A DNA stretch of 64,000 nt from Nemophila menziesii (GCA_029959085.1 JARWIR010000031.1:5394001-5458000), one strand, 5' to 3'; numbered from the stretch's first letter, positions 10,454-21,426 are shown. Numbers and translations are program-made. The notes: generated by a model not told the origin, from the sequence alone.

Positions 10454-11829
10454 ATGACTGACGTGATCTCTAAGACACACGGCGGGGACGGTGGGGGCCG
10501 AGACCCGAACCAAAATCCGAACAGAAACCTTGCTAACTGTAACACCCAAGACGATAAATAAAAAATTATATCATAAATAATTTTAAATGTAACTTATATT
10601 ATAATTAAATATAATTTAAATCAGAACCAATTAAGCGGAAAGTACGAGGAAATGCGACACTAAAATCTGCCGTTAAGGCACTAAAAGCTGTCGGGTATCC
10701 ACTGCCGATCGCTTTCTGTATTTTAGACGACACGTAGAACTGATCTGGTAAGTACGGGAAATATGTTAGCCAGGTGATCGGGCTAACTGTTCGAGAGAGG
10801 ATACCGCCATGCTACAAATCGTGGAGTAAATTTCCAATAAGCCGACAAAATATCTGTTATTAAGCGATTATCGGTAAATATTAATACTTATATATAAATT
10901 TATTAATTTAATGTAACATTGAATGTATCAATTTTTTGATATACCTAATTGGAGGAGAAGGGATGATTGGAGGTTTATATCTAGTAATTTGGATGATACA
11001 ATGCGATTACGGTATAAATACTACAAATATGACTCGAAGAAGGACTTTAACTTGCTGGGTAAGAAACCTAGTGATGAGATCTGGAAGAGGTGTTGTGATT
11101 TGTGGGGTTCGAAGGAGGCGAAGGTATACTTATATTTTTTAAATTATATAATTTAGATTATATATAACTTTAGTAATACTTGTGTTTTAAATTCTTTCAG
11201 GACGAAGCAAAGGCGAATAAATTAAACCGAAAGAAACAAAAGAATAAGAGTGGAGCGGGGTCTCGTAAATATTCCCGAACTCGGGATATGCTTTACGAGG
11301 TACTTTGTTTTATATGTATAGATATTGTATTTTGAATAGCTTTTAATTATATTCTGAACGAAACAGGGTGTTGAGAATTTGATCCCGGGTGGGAGGGTGG
11401 TTGATAGGGATGAGGCAACTCAAGAAGACATCCCTATTCCTCAAATGGGTGGGGTTTTCGAGGTGGTGGGCAAGAGTAAGAAAACACAGCAGTGGAAGTC
11501 CGAGTGTTATAGGAACGCTGATGTAAGTTTATTTTAAAAGTAAAATTTTAATTTTAATTTTATTCATAAATTGATTTTAATAAATTTTTTTCGTGTCTAT
11601 AATTAAACAGAAATTTTTAAGGGATGTTATGAAAGATCAAGTGACTCAGAGTCAATCGGATGAAGGCTTAGCTCGTGAGTTGTCGCAAAAGGAGCAAATC
11701 GATGCGGTGAGAAAAACTGCAAAAAAGGATGTTGGGTCGCAAAAGAGAGTTGGACACCGGGTATGGGTTTACCCAAAAAGAAGAAGAGTCCTTCGATCAC
11801 CCCGGCATAAGACGAGCACAACGCGATAA
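10454..11829 (+). pseudogene. CACTA TNPA-like gene (Transposase_24 type), unit 1
   Basis: A first exon at 10454 reads MTDVISKTHGGDGGGRDPNQ. A broken stretch at about 10640-10885 reads LKSAVKALKAVGYPLP, then GKYVSQVIGLTVRERIPP and SWSKFPISRQN, with stops between. Next comes IPNWRRRDDWRF..WKRCCDLWGSKEAK (to 11123), NRKKQKNKSGAGSRKY (11201-11299), GGRVVDRDEATQED (11367-11522) and a last exon from 11611 with GLARELSQKEQ. These exons have good donors and acceptors and match the plant TNPA/Transposase_24 arrangement, including the conserved N-R-x(n)-GS-R-Y part. A frameshift near 11725 breaks the last exon. The product would bind the subterminal repeats and help transposition; this copy is dead. 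Confidence 0.75.
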
Positions 11830-11845
11830 TGATGGAGGCAATACA

Positions 11846-12916
11846 TTCTTAGAATTTATACAAGAATTTAACCTAATAACAAAGACGCGTAGAAAAAGTT
11901 AGAACTACAAAATAAAGTTTGCTCTTCTCTTTGTGTATATCGAGGTAAAGTTTCCTCTCCATGTACATATACATTGGTAAAATTAGGTAAAGTTATATTA
12001 TATCTTACTCAAAAAAAATTTGATGTATTTTTTATAGTGTTTAACTAAATTTAATTTCTTTTATTTCTTCACAGAATAATCAAAAATTGATATTCTTCTG
12101 AGGAATTTCATAGAGTCTTTTGGATTTGTAAAACGAAGGGTTTCATCAGTGGATAAAAAGATAGATAAAAATTAATTGTCCTATAAACTAGGATAAGTTC
12201 TCTTAATCAAGGTATGTGATTTATTTTAGTTTCCATATTGTAAGGGATAAAAAAAATCTTTAACCGAATTACAGTATGGGTCCTTATATAACGTGTAAAT
12301 TGCAGTATAGGCCTGCATTATTGATCCTTAGGAAAGAGCTAAAAGAGTTGTGTATCGCATGTAATTTGTCTCTTCCAAAAGAAATTGCAAAATATAGGAT
12401 TAGATTTTAAGTTCTTGCAGCTAGAAAGTCATGCTATACAACTCACACAAAAATATTTTGTACTTTTTTATGCATATCATAGAGTGTCGTTTAATTTACA
12501 TGAAAAGAATGATAATCATGACATTTTAAGAAAATAGAAAAGTTATATAATTAACTTGGCAAGTCTATTAATATGTTGTAATTCTTCATATGATGCTTAA
12601 TAACAGATGATCAACCCTTAATATTTAACTTAATGTTATAAAGATGATAAATATTAGTTTGGTAATGGAAGTGTTTAATGTTTATTAAAAGAACAAAAGC
12701 ATGTAATTGTGTGTGGAGGATAAAATATTATGTGTACACAATAGAACATTTAACACACGATTAATACAAGTTATGTAGACTAATATTGAATACACCAATA
12801 AAGAGTGTGTTATTAGGCGTAAAGAGTAAAAGTTTTAGTATGTCATTGAATTAATTCTTGCACCTATATGGCCTTTTTTCTCCAGATCCAGCTCCAGTTC
12901 TAGCTCTTGTTCTTGT
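11846..12916 (+). pseudogene. Nearly deleted gene B copy, unit 1
   Basis: Host sequence resumes at about 11846 with the leader exon (donor after 11944) and exon 2 (acceptor CACAG at 12074, end 12211). Exon 3 (about 12500-12545) has lost its acceptor. The B body is gone: at about 12880-12916 a pre-exon segment (CTCCAGATCC) runs into a scrap of the Pro-rich exon (GCTCCAGTTCTAGCTCT) and then directly into alpha spacer. A frame at 12858-13094 spans this fusion and is not a gene. Unit 3 has the same junctions. Confidence 0.7.
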
Positions 12917-14506
12917 AAATGACCATACACTTGTGGGACGTCACCCTCTAAATGTTGATTTTATATCCTGCTTTGGGAGACGAAAAGTACACTCCAATCT
13001 ATTGAATACCCTAAGTATAGTAGTTTATACAAAATACATAAGATGGGTTTATACCCACCAAGTTATTAGTATATGTTGTTATATCATACCTTGAAAACGA
13101 TGTCATTGAGGAATGAAAAAGGGAAATGTTAAATTGGTGGATTTACATGTAATCGGTGGGCATATACCAACCACCTTAAATAATCAGTTTCATTTTAAAC
13201 TCTCACATATTAAGTTTAAGTCTTTCTTGGGTTTACAGAGTTCTTAGTTTAGTTTACTATGGGTTTACATAGTGCTTAGTGTTTAGTGTTAGATTTATTG
13301 TTGTTTATAGGTACTTGATCACTGATAATTGTTGGGTTTAAACACTCACAATAAACTTAAAAATCAATATGGTAATAAAAACTATCATAAGATGTCTAAC
13401 CAATCACAAAAACAAGGATAAACAAATGTATCCTTATACGTGACAATGAAAATAAGGCATAATTTTGAACATTTGTCTCACAGGCTTAGTAAAAGTCAAA
13501 AAATATAAAATTCGCCTTGCCCATCTTCCTATATTGGGAATATAGATGATAATTGATACTGAAACATTAACTTAAGAATTAAATATAACAAATACAATAC
13601 CTAATACAAACAAGTTTGTATATTTCCACTAAATTATGCATACAAGTGGATATCAACCCACTAAATAAAAACATAAATATGGGTATCAACCCGCTAAATA
13701 AAAACATAAATGTGGGTATCAACCCAATACTTTAGGTAAAAGTAGCTATACACCCACTAGTTACAAACAACAACAACAATGTAGAATAATCATCTATCTG
13801 TCAATACAACATTTCTTGTATCCACTAAGTGAATACTCATAAACATTGAAGACTGATCAATGTTGGTGGGCCCATGGGTGTGATAAAGTAATGATATAAA
13901 ATCGCACACATCTCGAAAACACGATTAACTCACCGCAAGTGTACTGGTTGTTACAAGTAATAATAAGTAAATAATGTTCGTTCCTCAGGGATTTAGGTAG
14001 TTATTTCAATTCGTGTTCAATACTTCTGTAGATGTTTTAAAATCTTTCGATTTAAAAAATAAAACTAATAAGTGTTTGATTTGTTTGATAAATAATATAA
14101 ATAATTATTCAAGGAAGATAACAGTTAAGATTGCAAGTATGCGCCTAATCATATTGACTTAATGGTTCTAGAAATAATTGGTTGTTCTTATTAACCAGGA
14201 TTCTAAAGTCTTCCTAACTCATGTAGAGGTCATCTTAGAATGCTCACATACTCATATTCTAAGAGATTAAGACAAACCTTAGCGGCTACTTGGCTATTCA
14301 AGACCTTGGGCTAATTAGAGTACACAAACCGCGTATTCACAAATCAATAATTACAACACCCTTCCACTTTTGGGTGCAAGCTAAATTACATAGTCTAATC
14401 AATATAATTTTCCCAAAATAAGATAAGTATATCTTTCAAGGTGTATACCAAGTAGATGCAAAACACAATTTATTTTAAAACTCAAAACAACAAATAAAAC
14501 GGTAAA
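12917..14506. repeat. Alpha spacer, unit 1
   Basis: No gene seen. It contains many short palindromes of the type GGGTAT..ACCC and GTGGGCATATACCAACCAC, a 33-bp minisatellite, and a block starting near 13930 (CCGCAAGTGTAC, then GTTCGTTCCTCAGGGA). I associate that block with widespread plant dispersed repeats, but I cannot name the element. Alpha-type spacer recurs after units 3 and 5. Confidence 0.7.
13651..13740 (+). repeat. 33-bp minisatellite in alpha spacer, unit 1
   Basis: TATCAACCC recurs at 13651, 13684 and 13717, each of the first two followed by (A/G)CTAAATAAAAACATAAAT. That gives about two and a half copies of a 33-bp unit. The beta spacers have a single shortened copy. Confidence 0.85.
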
Positions 14507-16489
14507 CCTAGATTTCTACATAAATAATTCTAAACTAAATAGAAATTAGTGCATAATGGAATCTTTGAATTAAAATCTTAGAAATAAATTAAATACAAAA
14601 TAATTATAATTCTAATTTACCCAAAGAATAGAGATAGGGAGGAGTAGAATTTATCCGGTGAAGCTCCAAACTTGAATCTTCCTTCTCTAGATCCTCATGA
14701 TCTCTTTTGTGATGAATTATTGATGAAATATAAGCTCTGGCGGCCAAGGAATGAATTTATAATGTCAACTTTAGTGTATATATAAGTCATTGGCTAGGTT
14801 TAAATGACCTAACCCATCTCAAAAACGTTTTCCTCCAAGAGGGGACTGATTCGAGTCATGTTTTAACTATTTCGTTACAAACCTGAGTTGAAAAATACCA
14901 GTAACCATGCGCTCCTAATTCAGAATCCCATATGAATATAAAAGGGATCATCCAATTATTTTTAAATATCACGTGACATCGAAAACAGTTCACTATCTAA
15001 TTTTGGCCGATAACTGTTTCATATTTATAAAAATGGTTTCTTATCCATGCTTTGACATGTTATATAATACGTGTACCTAAGAGTTTCACATTTAACACAT
15101 AAGTTACGCACAAATAACTCTAAATGTGAAAAATCTCCTAAAGAGGGTAAGAAACGAGAATATATCAAATAATAGGGAAAACCCCTCATCTAAGCACAAT
15201 AGGAACTTAAAAATATGTCTCAAAATAGGATTTATTTATCACCAAATAAGGGAGACATCAAATGTCTTTCCATTGGATTGCAATTACTTCTCTAATGACA
15301 CACGAGATAAAATTATGCACGTAGGATAGATATTTCTCGTCAAGATTGATGACTATAAATTACCCGTTCCATCGGCCAACTATATCAAATATTAAAATTA
15401 ACATGAAGTTAACACATTCTGAATATATTTATTGGATACACAAGTTTTTTATTGCATAAAACCACAATAGAAACTACCGTTACCTTTTCTATCAAATTGT
15501 ACTATAGGTCCCTGAAAATTTTGTCACAAACTGAAAGTGGGTATAAAGTCACCACTGCAACGGTAGCGACCTTTGATATCAAATTTCCCTATATATCCCC
15601 TGAACGATCTATATGGGTTTAAACTACATAAATCAATATACTGTGAATAGGGTGAAAAATACAAAATACCGACTACTAATTTAAACAATACTATCTAACA
15701 ATTAATAATGGTTAACAAAAACAATTTATATGAATCAATATGATAAAAAAAAATTGTGTTATTTTAGAAAAATTTCAAGGTTTAAAAACTATTATTCCAT
15801 GTTATTCTATAATTTTCAGAAAAAAAAGCAAAAACTAATAAAATTGCATTAAGAACACCTTATTTAACCCATAAAATAATATTTGTATTGTCTTTGAAAA
15901 TATTGTTTCCGCCGATTAAAAACTCCTCTGATAGACAAGTTGTTCTTCTCTTAAAAAATAATAGTTTGTGTATACGAAAGATATGAATTAAGCCAAACTC
16001 GCATCACGAAATGAATCACCATAATGCTTTACATGCCAAGAATGAGAAAGTGTGCTTGAAAGTTCAATTTATGAAAGATTGTTTTTGCAACGACCATATA
16101 TATGATTTGGTAAATATATGACAAGTTTAGTATGGAGGGTATTCTCCCTAATTTAGAGTGCATGGTGAAAACTATTAAAATTCATGTTTACCTTTTTCTT
16201 TTCTCATTGTATCCCCATCTCGTCTTTTTGGGAGATAGTTGACTTATGTTTTTTACCCACCAATATTTATTGTATAGATTTTTTATGGGAAATCAGATCA
16301 AACTTTTTATTAACTTATACATATAAGACTTTCATCCAATATTTAATCATAATCATTAATTATAATAGCAAGACATATGTAAATAGATTAATTAGAAAAG
16401 TTACCACAATTAATTTTTTATGTTAAATATAAGGTGTATTTCATACACTACTAAAAGTTATATTGAACCATTCAATATAGGATGAAAGA

Positions 16490-16689
16490 CTTATCTTATT
16501 TATTAACCCAACACACAGAACATAAGCCCAAGCAATCGATGTTGGCAAATGGGCTGGAAAGAAGAGAAAAATTCAATAATATTTAGTCTACACATCATGG
16601 GCCTTATCCATTCTTAGTATTTAAACAAAAATTTACCCTAATAACAAAGAAGCGCCACAGAAAAAGTTAGAAATGCAAAATAAAGCCCG
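16490..16689 (+). promoter_or_regulatory. Promoter-like block of gene B, unit 2
   Basis: Homologous to the unit 1 promoter block, with GCCCA near 16525, TGGGCT near 16548 and TGGGCC near 16596. About 25 bp found in other units (including CTTCCCATTTAACTACT) is missing at about 16585. Activity is inferred. Confidence 0.45.
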
Positions 16690-18547
16690 CTCATCTCTTT
16701 GTGTATATCGAGGTAAAGTTTCCTCTCCATGTACATATATACATTGGTAAAATTAAGTAAAATAGTATTATATCTTACTCAACTTTTTTTTGCTGTATTT
16801 GTTTATATGGTTTAAATAAATTTAATTTTTTTTTCACATAATAATTAAAAATTGATGTTCTTCTGAGTAATTTTATTGAGTGATTTGGATTTGTAAAACT
16901 AAAAGTTTTATCAATAGAAAAAAACTTAGATAAAAATGAGTTGTCCTATATACTAAGAGACGTTCTCTTAATCAAGGTATGTGATTTATTTTAGTTTCCA
17001 TGTTGCAAGGGATAAGAAAAATCTTAAATCCAATTACAATATGAGTCCCTATATAATGTGAAAATTACAATATAGGCCTGCATTATTGTTCCTTAGGAAA
17101 GAGGTAAAAGAGTTGTGTATGACATGTAATTTGTCTCTCCTATAAACAATTGAAAAATATAGGATTAGATTTTTTAGTTTTAGCAGCTAGAAAGTCATGC
17201 AATACAATTCAAACAAAAATATTTTGTATTTTTTTATTCATACATATCATGAGTGTTGTTTGATTACAGGAAAGCGATCGTTGGTCATGACATTTCAAGA
17301 AAATGGAACAATTATATAATGAACTTGGTAAGTCTATTAATTTTTTGTTATGCTTCATATGATGCTTAATAACAGATGATCAACCCTTAATATTTAACTC
17401 ATTGTTCTAATGATGGTAAATTTTAGTTTGGTAATAGATGTGTTTAATTTCGATTAAAAGAATAAAAGCAAGTAATGGTGTGGATGATAAAATATTATTT
17501 GTACACAATTGAACATTGAACACACGATTAATAAAAGTTATGTAGACCAATAGTGAATACACAAATAAAGCGTGTGTTATTTGGTGTAAAGAATAACCAT
17601 TTTAATATGTCATTGAATTAATTTTGCACCGATATGGCATTTTTGCTCCAGATCCTGCTCATGCGATAGCTCTTGTTCCTGTCGGAGTATATTATTTGTC
17701 GAAGTCAGATCTGTGATTTTGGTAGCTGGAAAGGGAAAGAGAGGGAATCATATATCTTTTGCTTTTTAAGCTATGCCGGAGAGAACATCTACGGAAATAT
17801 GTCAAAAAAAATACTCCATCAAGTGAGTTCTCCATCAGATCGGATGAAGGCATAAATTTAGTGGTGAACTTGAATTCAAGTCCATCAGATTAGTTTGGAG
17901 TTCGTCCCAGTTTTAAAAGTTTTGTGAAAGGCAAAAGTCACCGTCCAAATCCTCCTCAATTTTATGCTCCAGCTTCAGCTCTTACTCCAGATCCTTCTCC
18001 TGCTCCAGCTCTTACATCAGATCCTTTTCCTGCTCCTACTCTTGTGCTCCGGTTCTAGCTCTGGTTCCTGTTCCAGTTCCTTCTGTTATACTTCCAGCGG
18101 CTACTAAAGACAACAACAGTCTCAATGAGTTCAGTGATCTTGCTTCAAGGTTGTTTGATGACCTGTCTCTGTTTGACTATTATGCTTCTCAAGTAAGTTA
18201 ATACAATCTTATCTAATTTTAAACATTTCACTTACCATTTCTCATGCTTTGTATGTCTCTCTTTATTTGTAGGATACATTTGAGGACCCTCCTGCTCTGC
18301 TCTAGGTGCATGGTAATTTTATTTTCTAGTAAATAATTTGATTAATTCTTTAAATATGTTCCCATTGTAATCAACTTTTTTTTGGATCTTTCATTTTTGC
18401 AAGAAAGTGGGAAAAAAGTCTCAGTCCTCTAAATCCAAACGCAGGCACAAGAGATAGAGACAAGAGACTTCTGAGTCGGAAAATGACAGTGATGATGATC
18501 ATTGGGTTTTGAAACCCCATAGAAGGTCTAAACGGGTAGTACGAAAG
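16690..18547 (+). pseudogene. Gene B1 copy, unit 2: broken
   Basis: Leader exon to 16712; exon 2 ends 16976, with its acceptor changed from CACAG to CACAT; exon 3 17270-17327. The main exon has ATG 17799 and ends 18192 at GTAAGT. A 1-nt deletion just after the ATG, relative to units 4 and 5, shifts the frame. A TAG at 17891 replaces the Gln codon of SPSDQ. A frameshift in the Pro-rich part leads to a stop near 18056. Exon 5 (18273-18305) reads DTFEDPPALL and stops. The basic segment (about 18405-18547) contains KSKRRHKR followed by TAG. Family unknown. The shared damage with unit 6 means this allele was inactive before they separated. Confidence 0.6.
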
Positions 18548-19400
18548 GTATGTCCACTTTTTCTAAATTAATTTTATTATCGTCATTATAAACAGTTTTG
18601 TTCTTTTAATCTTTACTTGGAGACACTCAAGTTTAACTCATGATGGACTAAATGCACACAACCGCCTTTAACTATATCTAATCCCTGATTTTGTCCATAA
18701 ACTTTAAAAAACAATTTAAACTTCCTTAAACTTTTTTTCCATTGTTGTTAACGGAGCATGCAAATTTACTATTATACCCTTTCATACTACCGCACCTTTA
18801 ACTTTTCATGACTCATTCTTCCCCTTTTAGTTCCTCGCTCTGAACACAACTCATATTTTGACCAAATCTTCCTCGACTAGATTTTCAATTAGATTTACAT
18901 CAAAAAGTAGTCCAGATTATTTGTGGACCCATATGTTTTTGGATAGAATTGTAATTTAGGGAGTGTTGAATATTATTTTATGTTGTGTCGTGGCACCTTT
19001 TGTTTTTTAATAGTTGTGTACAATTGTAATTAGGGTCTTTTGTCATAATTTGGTTATAATGTTTATCCCATCTGGTTGTGAGTGCTAATGTGCATATGCC
19101 CTCTAATTCTGCAGATATAACCATTTGTGTAAGGGAGGGACTTGGAATTCAACCTCGAAATATGATGCAGGCAAATCTTTTGCGAAACATTCACTGTCAT
19201 CATTTGACAGAATACCATTGTATTTCATAGATTTATTGGTCGCAAGTTTCTTGAGTTTTTATCTTTCTTGAATTTCTAAAGTCAAACAAATATATTTATT
19301 ATAAGTTATAACTCCCACTTTGTAATTTTTTTCCTTATACTTATAAACATATATCAAACAGAAGATGTTCTCATTTGCAGGTAAGATCAGAATTAAACAA
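18548..19400. other. 3' flank of gene B, unit 2
   Basis: Mostly AT-rich. At 19115-19210 a stretch after a good acceptor (TCTGCAG) reads VREGLGIQPRNMMQ on the plus strand. Its complement also reads open (AKDLPASYFEVEFQVPPLHK), so the coding strand is unclear. It recurs in units 4-6. The minus-strand option would fit continuation of the minus-strand relic gene. Nothing else supported. Confidence 0.3.
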
Positions 19401-19403
19401 AAT

Positions 19404-19795
19404 ATTGTAAAAACAGCATGAGCATCTGGAACTTTTTAAATTTGGGTAATTTTTTCAAATTCAGCAAAAATAGCATGCAAAGTGTCGAAAAATCTTGCAT
19501 ATCATATAAATAACCTATCTTTAGATAAGGTCCTCTATTTAATTCACTCACATATTAAGCAATATGGCCCTATTAACAAGGTGTCAATATCTGCTCCAGG
19601 GCCATGAACCTATATAACAATATAACTCTTTAGATCTTCTTGACAACACAATTAAATCCAAAAGATATTACATAATACTGCATATTTCAATAAGTGAACT
19701 TACATCAAGGTGATAGGAGCCAAAAGTCATTATAACAGCATTTACATCTTCTACTCTCCGTGGAGTGTCGATTTCTTTACCCACATTTTTACAAT
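19404..19795 (-). pseudogene. Poly(A) polymerase N-terminal relic, unit 2
   Basis: On the minus strand two exons are visible. 19795-19704 encodes NVGKEIDTP..VEDVNAVIMTFGSYHLD with a GTAAGT donor. The next begins at 19609 after an ATATAG acceptor with VHGPGADIDTLLIGPY and later IFAEFEK and PDAHA. This is the nucleotidyltransferase signature of eukaryotic nuclear poly(A) polymerase (FGSYRLGVHGPGADIDTL), including both Asp of D-I-D. Damage: an inserted or scrambled stretch with a stop after IGPY, TGG to CGG in TPW, and one T lost in DFF. No C-terminal domains are seen. Not functional. Confidence 0.72.
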
Positions 19796-19930
19796 CTACA
19801 ATAACATTTTACATTTTGATCTAACCATGAAGATTGATTTTGTAGTAACACGCCACTAGCAAATGCAGAATCACTTGTTTACTTCTTCTTGAGTTTTACA
19901 AAAGATTTTCCTTTTACTTAGAAGCTATTA

Positions 19931-20223
19931 TCACACAGAAGATGAAATTTTAGAGAAGTCATATGAGTTCATTACATAGCAGATATAGCGAATGACAAAA
20001 CTGCCCCTCAAGGTTGAAAAATTAGATTTTAATTTCGGTAAGTAATTGTTTGCTAACATAAATCTATATATAAAATCATCTTGGGGTATCCATACTAGAA
20101 GAAGACGATCATAAGATGAGCAGGTAGCAACAAAAGCAAGCGAACCATGTTTATTGTACGTTTAAATCACATCAGGTTTAATTCCATCTATCTTCACAAT
20201 AGAAAATCCATTGTGCATAAGTT
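19931..20223 (-). pseudogene. Conserved minus-strand exon, unknown gene, unit 2 (nonsense)
   Basis: Counterpart of the open exon at 42247-42539, reading LMHNGFSIVKIDGIKP and CSSYDRLL, preceded by a TTAACAG acceptor. In this copy the Glu codon after DVI is TAA (20162-20164), so it is broken. It lies upstream of the poly(A) polymerase relic in the same orientation and may be part of the same relic or of a neighbouring gene. Family not recognised. Confidence 0.4.
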
Positions 20224-20931
20224 CTGTTAATACCAATATCTATTTAGAGGAACTAAAATGTTCTCCATATTTCTCTTTCAGACAATTCCTTGAACATAAT
20301 AAGTACAAATGACCATAAATTTTATTCATCCTAAAAGAGAAGCTCAAAAGAATTATAAAATCCAGTTTACAAAGAAATGTCAATCAAAATATACTGACTT
20401 GAGGTTTCAAGTGTATAAAGAAGGGGCCACATTTCCAGGATTCCACCTAATGTGAAATTCATGAATATGGATAAATTATTTTTATAGTTAATATTATGTT
20501 TCTAACAATTGGTGCTCTCTTTTTAATGGTTCTTTTGGTCTGGTTTTGAGTATGGACAACTTAATGAATGATGATTTTGGTTTGGTAATTTATTGTTTGT
20601 TTTTTTTATAATGAATATATTGTGTTCTTTTATAAGGTTTTGATCTTTGGTACTGCATTTTGAAAGGTGGTGTACTAATTTTGGTTGAATGAGCATTTTT
20701 CTAATGTTCATAATTGTAAAAAATGATGGAAAAAAGCAGTTCACTGCACAAAAGTTTACGAGAAAACTAAAGGACTTTAACTAAAATTAGCACGATTACA
20801 ATAAGTTTCACTTTTTACAGACGCTTCAACCTTTAGGAACTATACGGATTCCCTAATTTTCAAAAGGAGATAGAAACTCTTGCCTACGTAGCCATAACAT
20901 ATGGAGACACCATGAAAGTGAAGATTATGCG
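20224..20931. other. AT-rich stretch between exon relic and inverted repeat, unit 2
   Basis: On the minus strand just upstream, about 20260-20340 reads IYGHLYLSCSRNCLKEKYGE and may be the preceding exon of the same unknown gene. The minus-strand frame at 20523-20744 (MNCFFPSFFT...) is low-complexity and I do not consider it a gene. Confidence 0.3.
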
Positions 20932-21243
20932 AATCGTCAAAATTGTTACCAATCAGTTTGAATCGATGCTTTAATATATATTATTGGTATTTTAATTAAT
21001 TATTTGTCTTTATTGATATTTTAAATTATTAAATGTATTATTTAATGAATATTACATTTAAAAATAATTAAAAACCATATTTAAAAAAAATAATGTCATT
21101 CGCGACTACTTGTAGTCTTCATTGACAATTGTATGTAGTTGATTTTTCTATTATAGAAATTTATCACTCTCGAATCATGCCTCACATCTCACTCCGAAGC
21201 ATAATGGATGCTAACAAACTGATTGGTAACAATTTTGACGATT
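20932..21243. repeat. 29-bp perfect inverted repeat, unit 2
   Basis: Arm 1 (20932-20960, AATCGTCAAAATTG...) is the exact reverse complement of arm 2 (21215-21243, ...CAATTTTGACGATT), about 250 bp apart. Arm 2 lies inside the Copia gag scrap, so arm 1 is an inverted gag fragment or the other end of a small foldback. Conserved in units 4, 5 and 6, mostly with one mismatch. Confidence 0.85.
21099..21117. repeat. CACTA-subterminal-like motif, unit 2
   Basis: TTCGCGACTACTTGTAGTC has the same GCGACTAC/GTAGTC hairpin seen in the subterminal array of units 1 and 3. It stands alone about 60 bp before the gag scrap and is probably a footprint of a related CACTA element. Confidence 0.5.
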
Positions 21244-21374
21244 AGTACCGTAACGTGAGAATTGTTCTCATGCATGAAAAGGTTATCGATACGATCGATA
21301 AACCTCTGACTACTATTCCCGATGAGAATAACAAAGTGGAATGGGAAGCTTACATGAACCATTATGATAATTGA
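21177..21374 (+). pseudogene. Copia-type gag N-terminus scrap, unit 2
   Basis: From ATG 21177 the frame reads PHISLRSIMDANKLIGNNFDD, then TAG in place of the usual Trp, then YRNVRIVLMHEKV..TIDKPL and VEWEAYMNHYDN, then TGA. This matches the start of plant Copia gag (LDANKLTGxNFxDWxRNLRIVL, DUF4219 type). About 65 codons remain. No protease, integrase or reverse transcriptase is nearby. Confidence 0.72.
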
Positions 21375-21426
21375 CTATCAATTTATTACATTAAATACTT
21401 GATCGGATGATGGATTTCTTCAATTG

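Larger units (their letters stand above)
6197..11845 (+). mobile_element. Decayed CACTA (En/Spm) segment, unit 1
   Basis: The segment contains, on the plus strand, a broken tnp2 gene, an array of short GCGACTAC/GTAGTCGC hairpins and a broken TNPA gene. No CACTA terminal inverted repeat and no 3-bp target duplication are visible at either edge. The left edge enters tnp2 in mid-domain. The right edge leaves near the end of TNPA and passes into host promoter sequence that is also present on the left side. It is a fragment and cannot be autonomous. The same segment, minus a 1-kb piece, sits at 29730-34312. Confidence 0.85.
1..14506. repeat. Tandem unit 1 (odd type, gene A + CACTA)
   Basis: First repeat unit, entered at or just after its landmark at position 15. 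Order: a gene-poor 5' block (15 to about 2010) found in all six units, promoter and leader exon, gene A, a second promoter block, a decayed CACTA segment, a nearly deleted gene B and the alpha spacer. The 5' block has only short reading frames. One at 634-837 recurs in other units but begins at GTG, with an ATG-TGA just before it, so I do not call a gene. The nearest relative is unit 3, which matches it almost line by line apart from several deletions. The unit boundary is a convenience; the true duplication breakpoint is not visible. Confidence 0.9.

Noticed and set aside
12858..13094. 78-codon frame with SPDPAPVLALVLV
   Set aside because: It is a fusion of a gene B scrap with spacer sequence at a deletion junction.
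13930..14506. LTR of a named retrotransposon
   Set aside because: The block looks like a common plant dispersed repeat, but I found no paired LTR, primer-binding site or polypurine tract, so I did not call an LTR.
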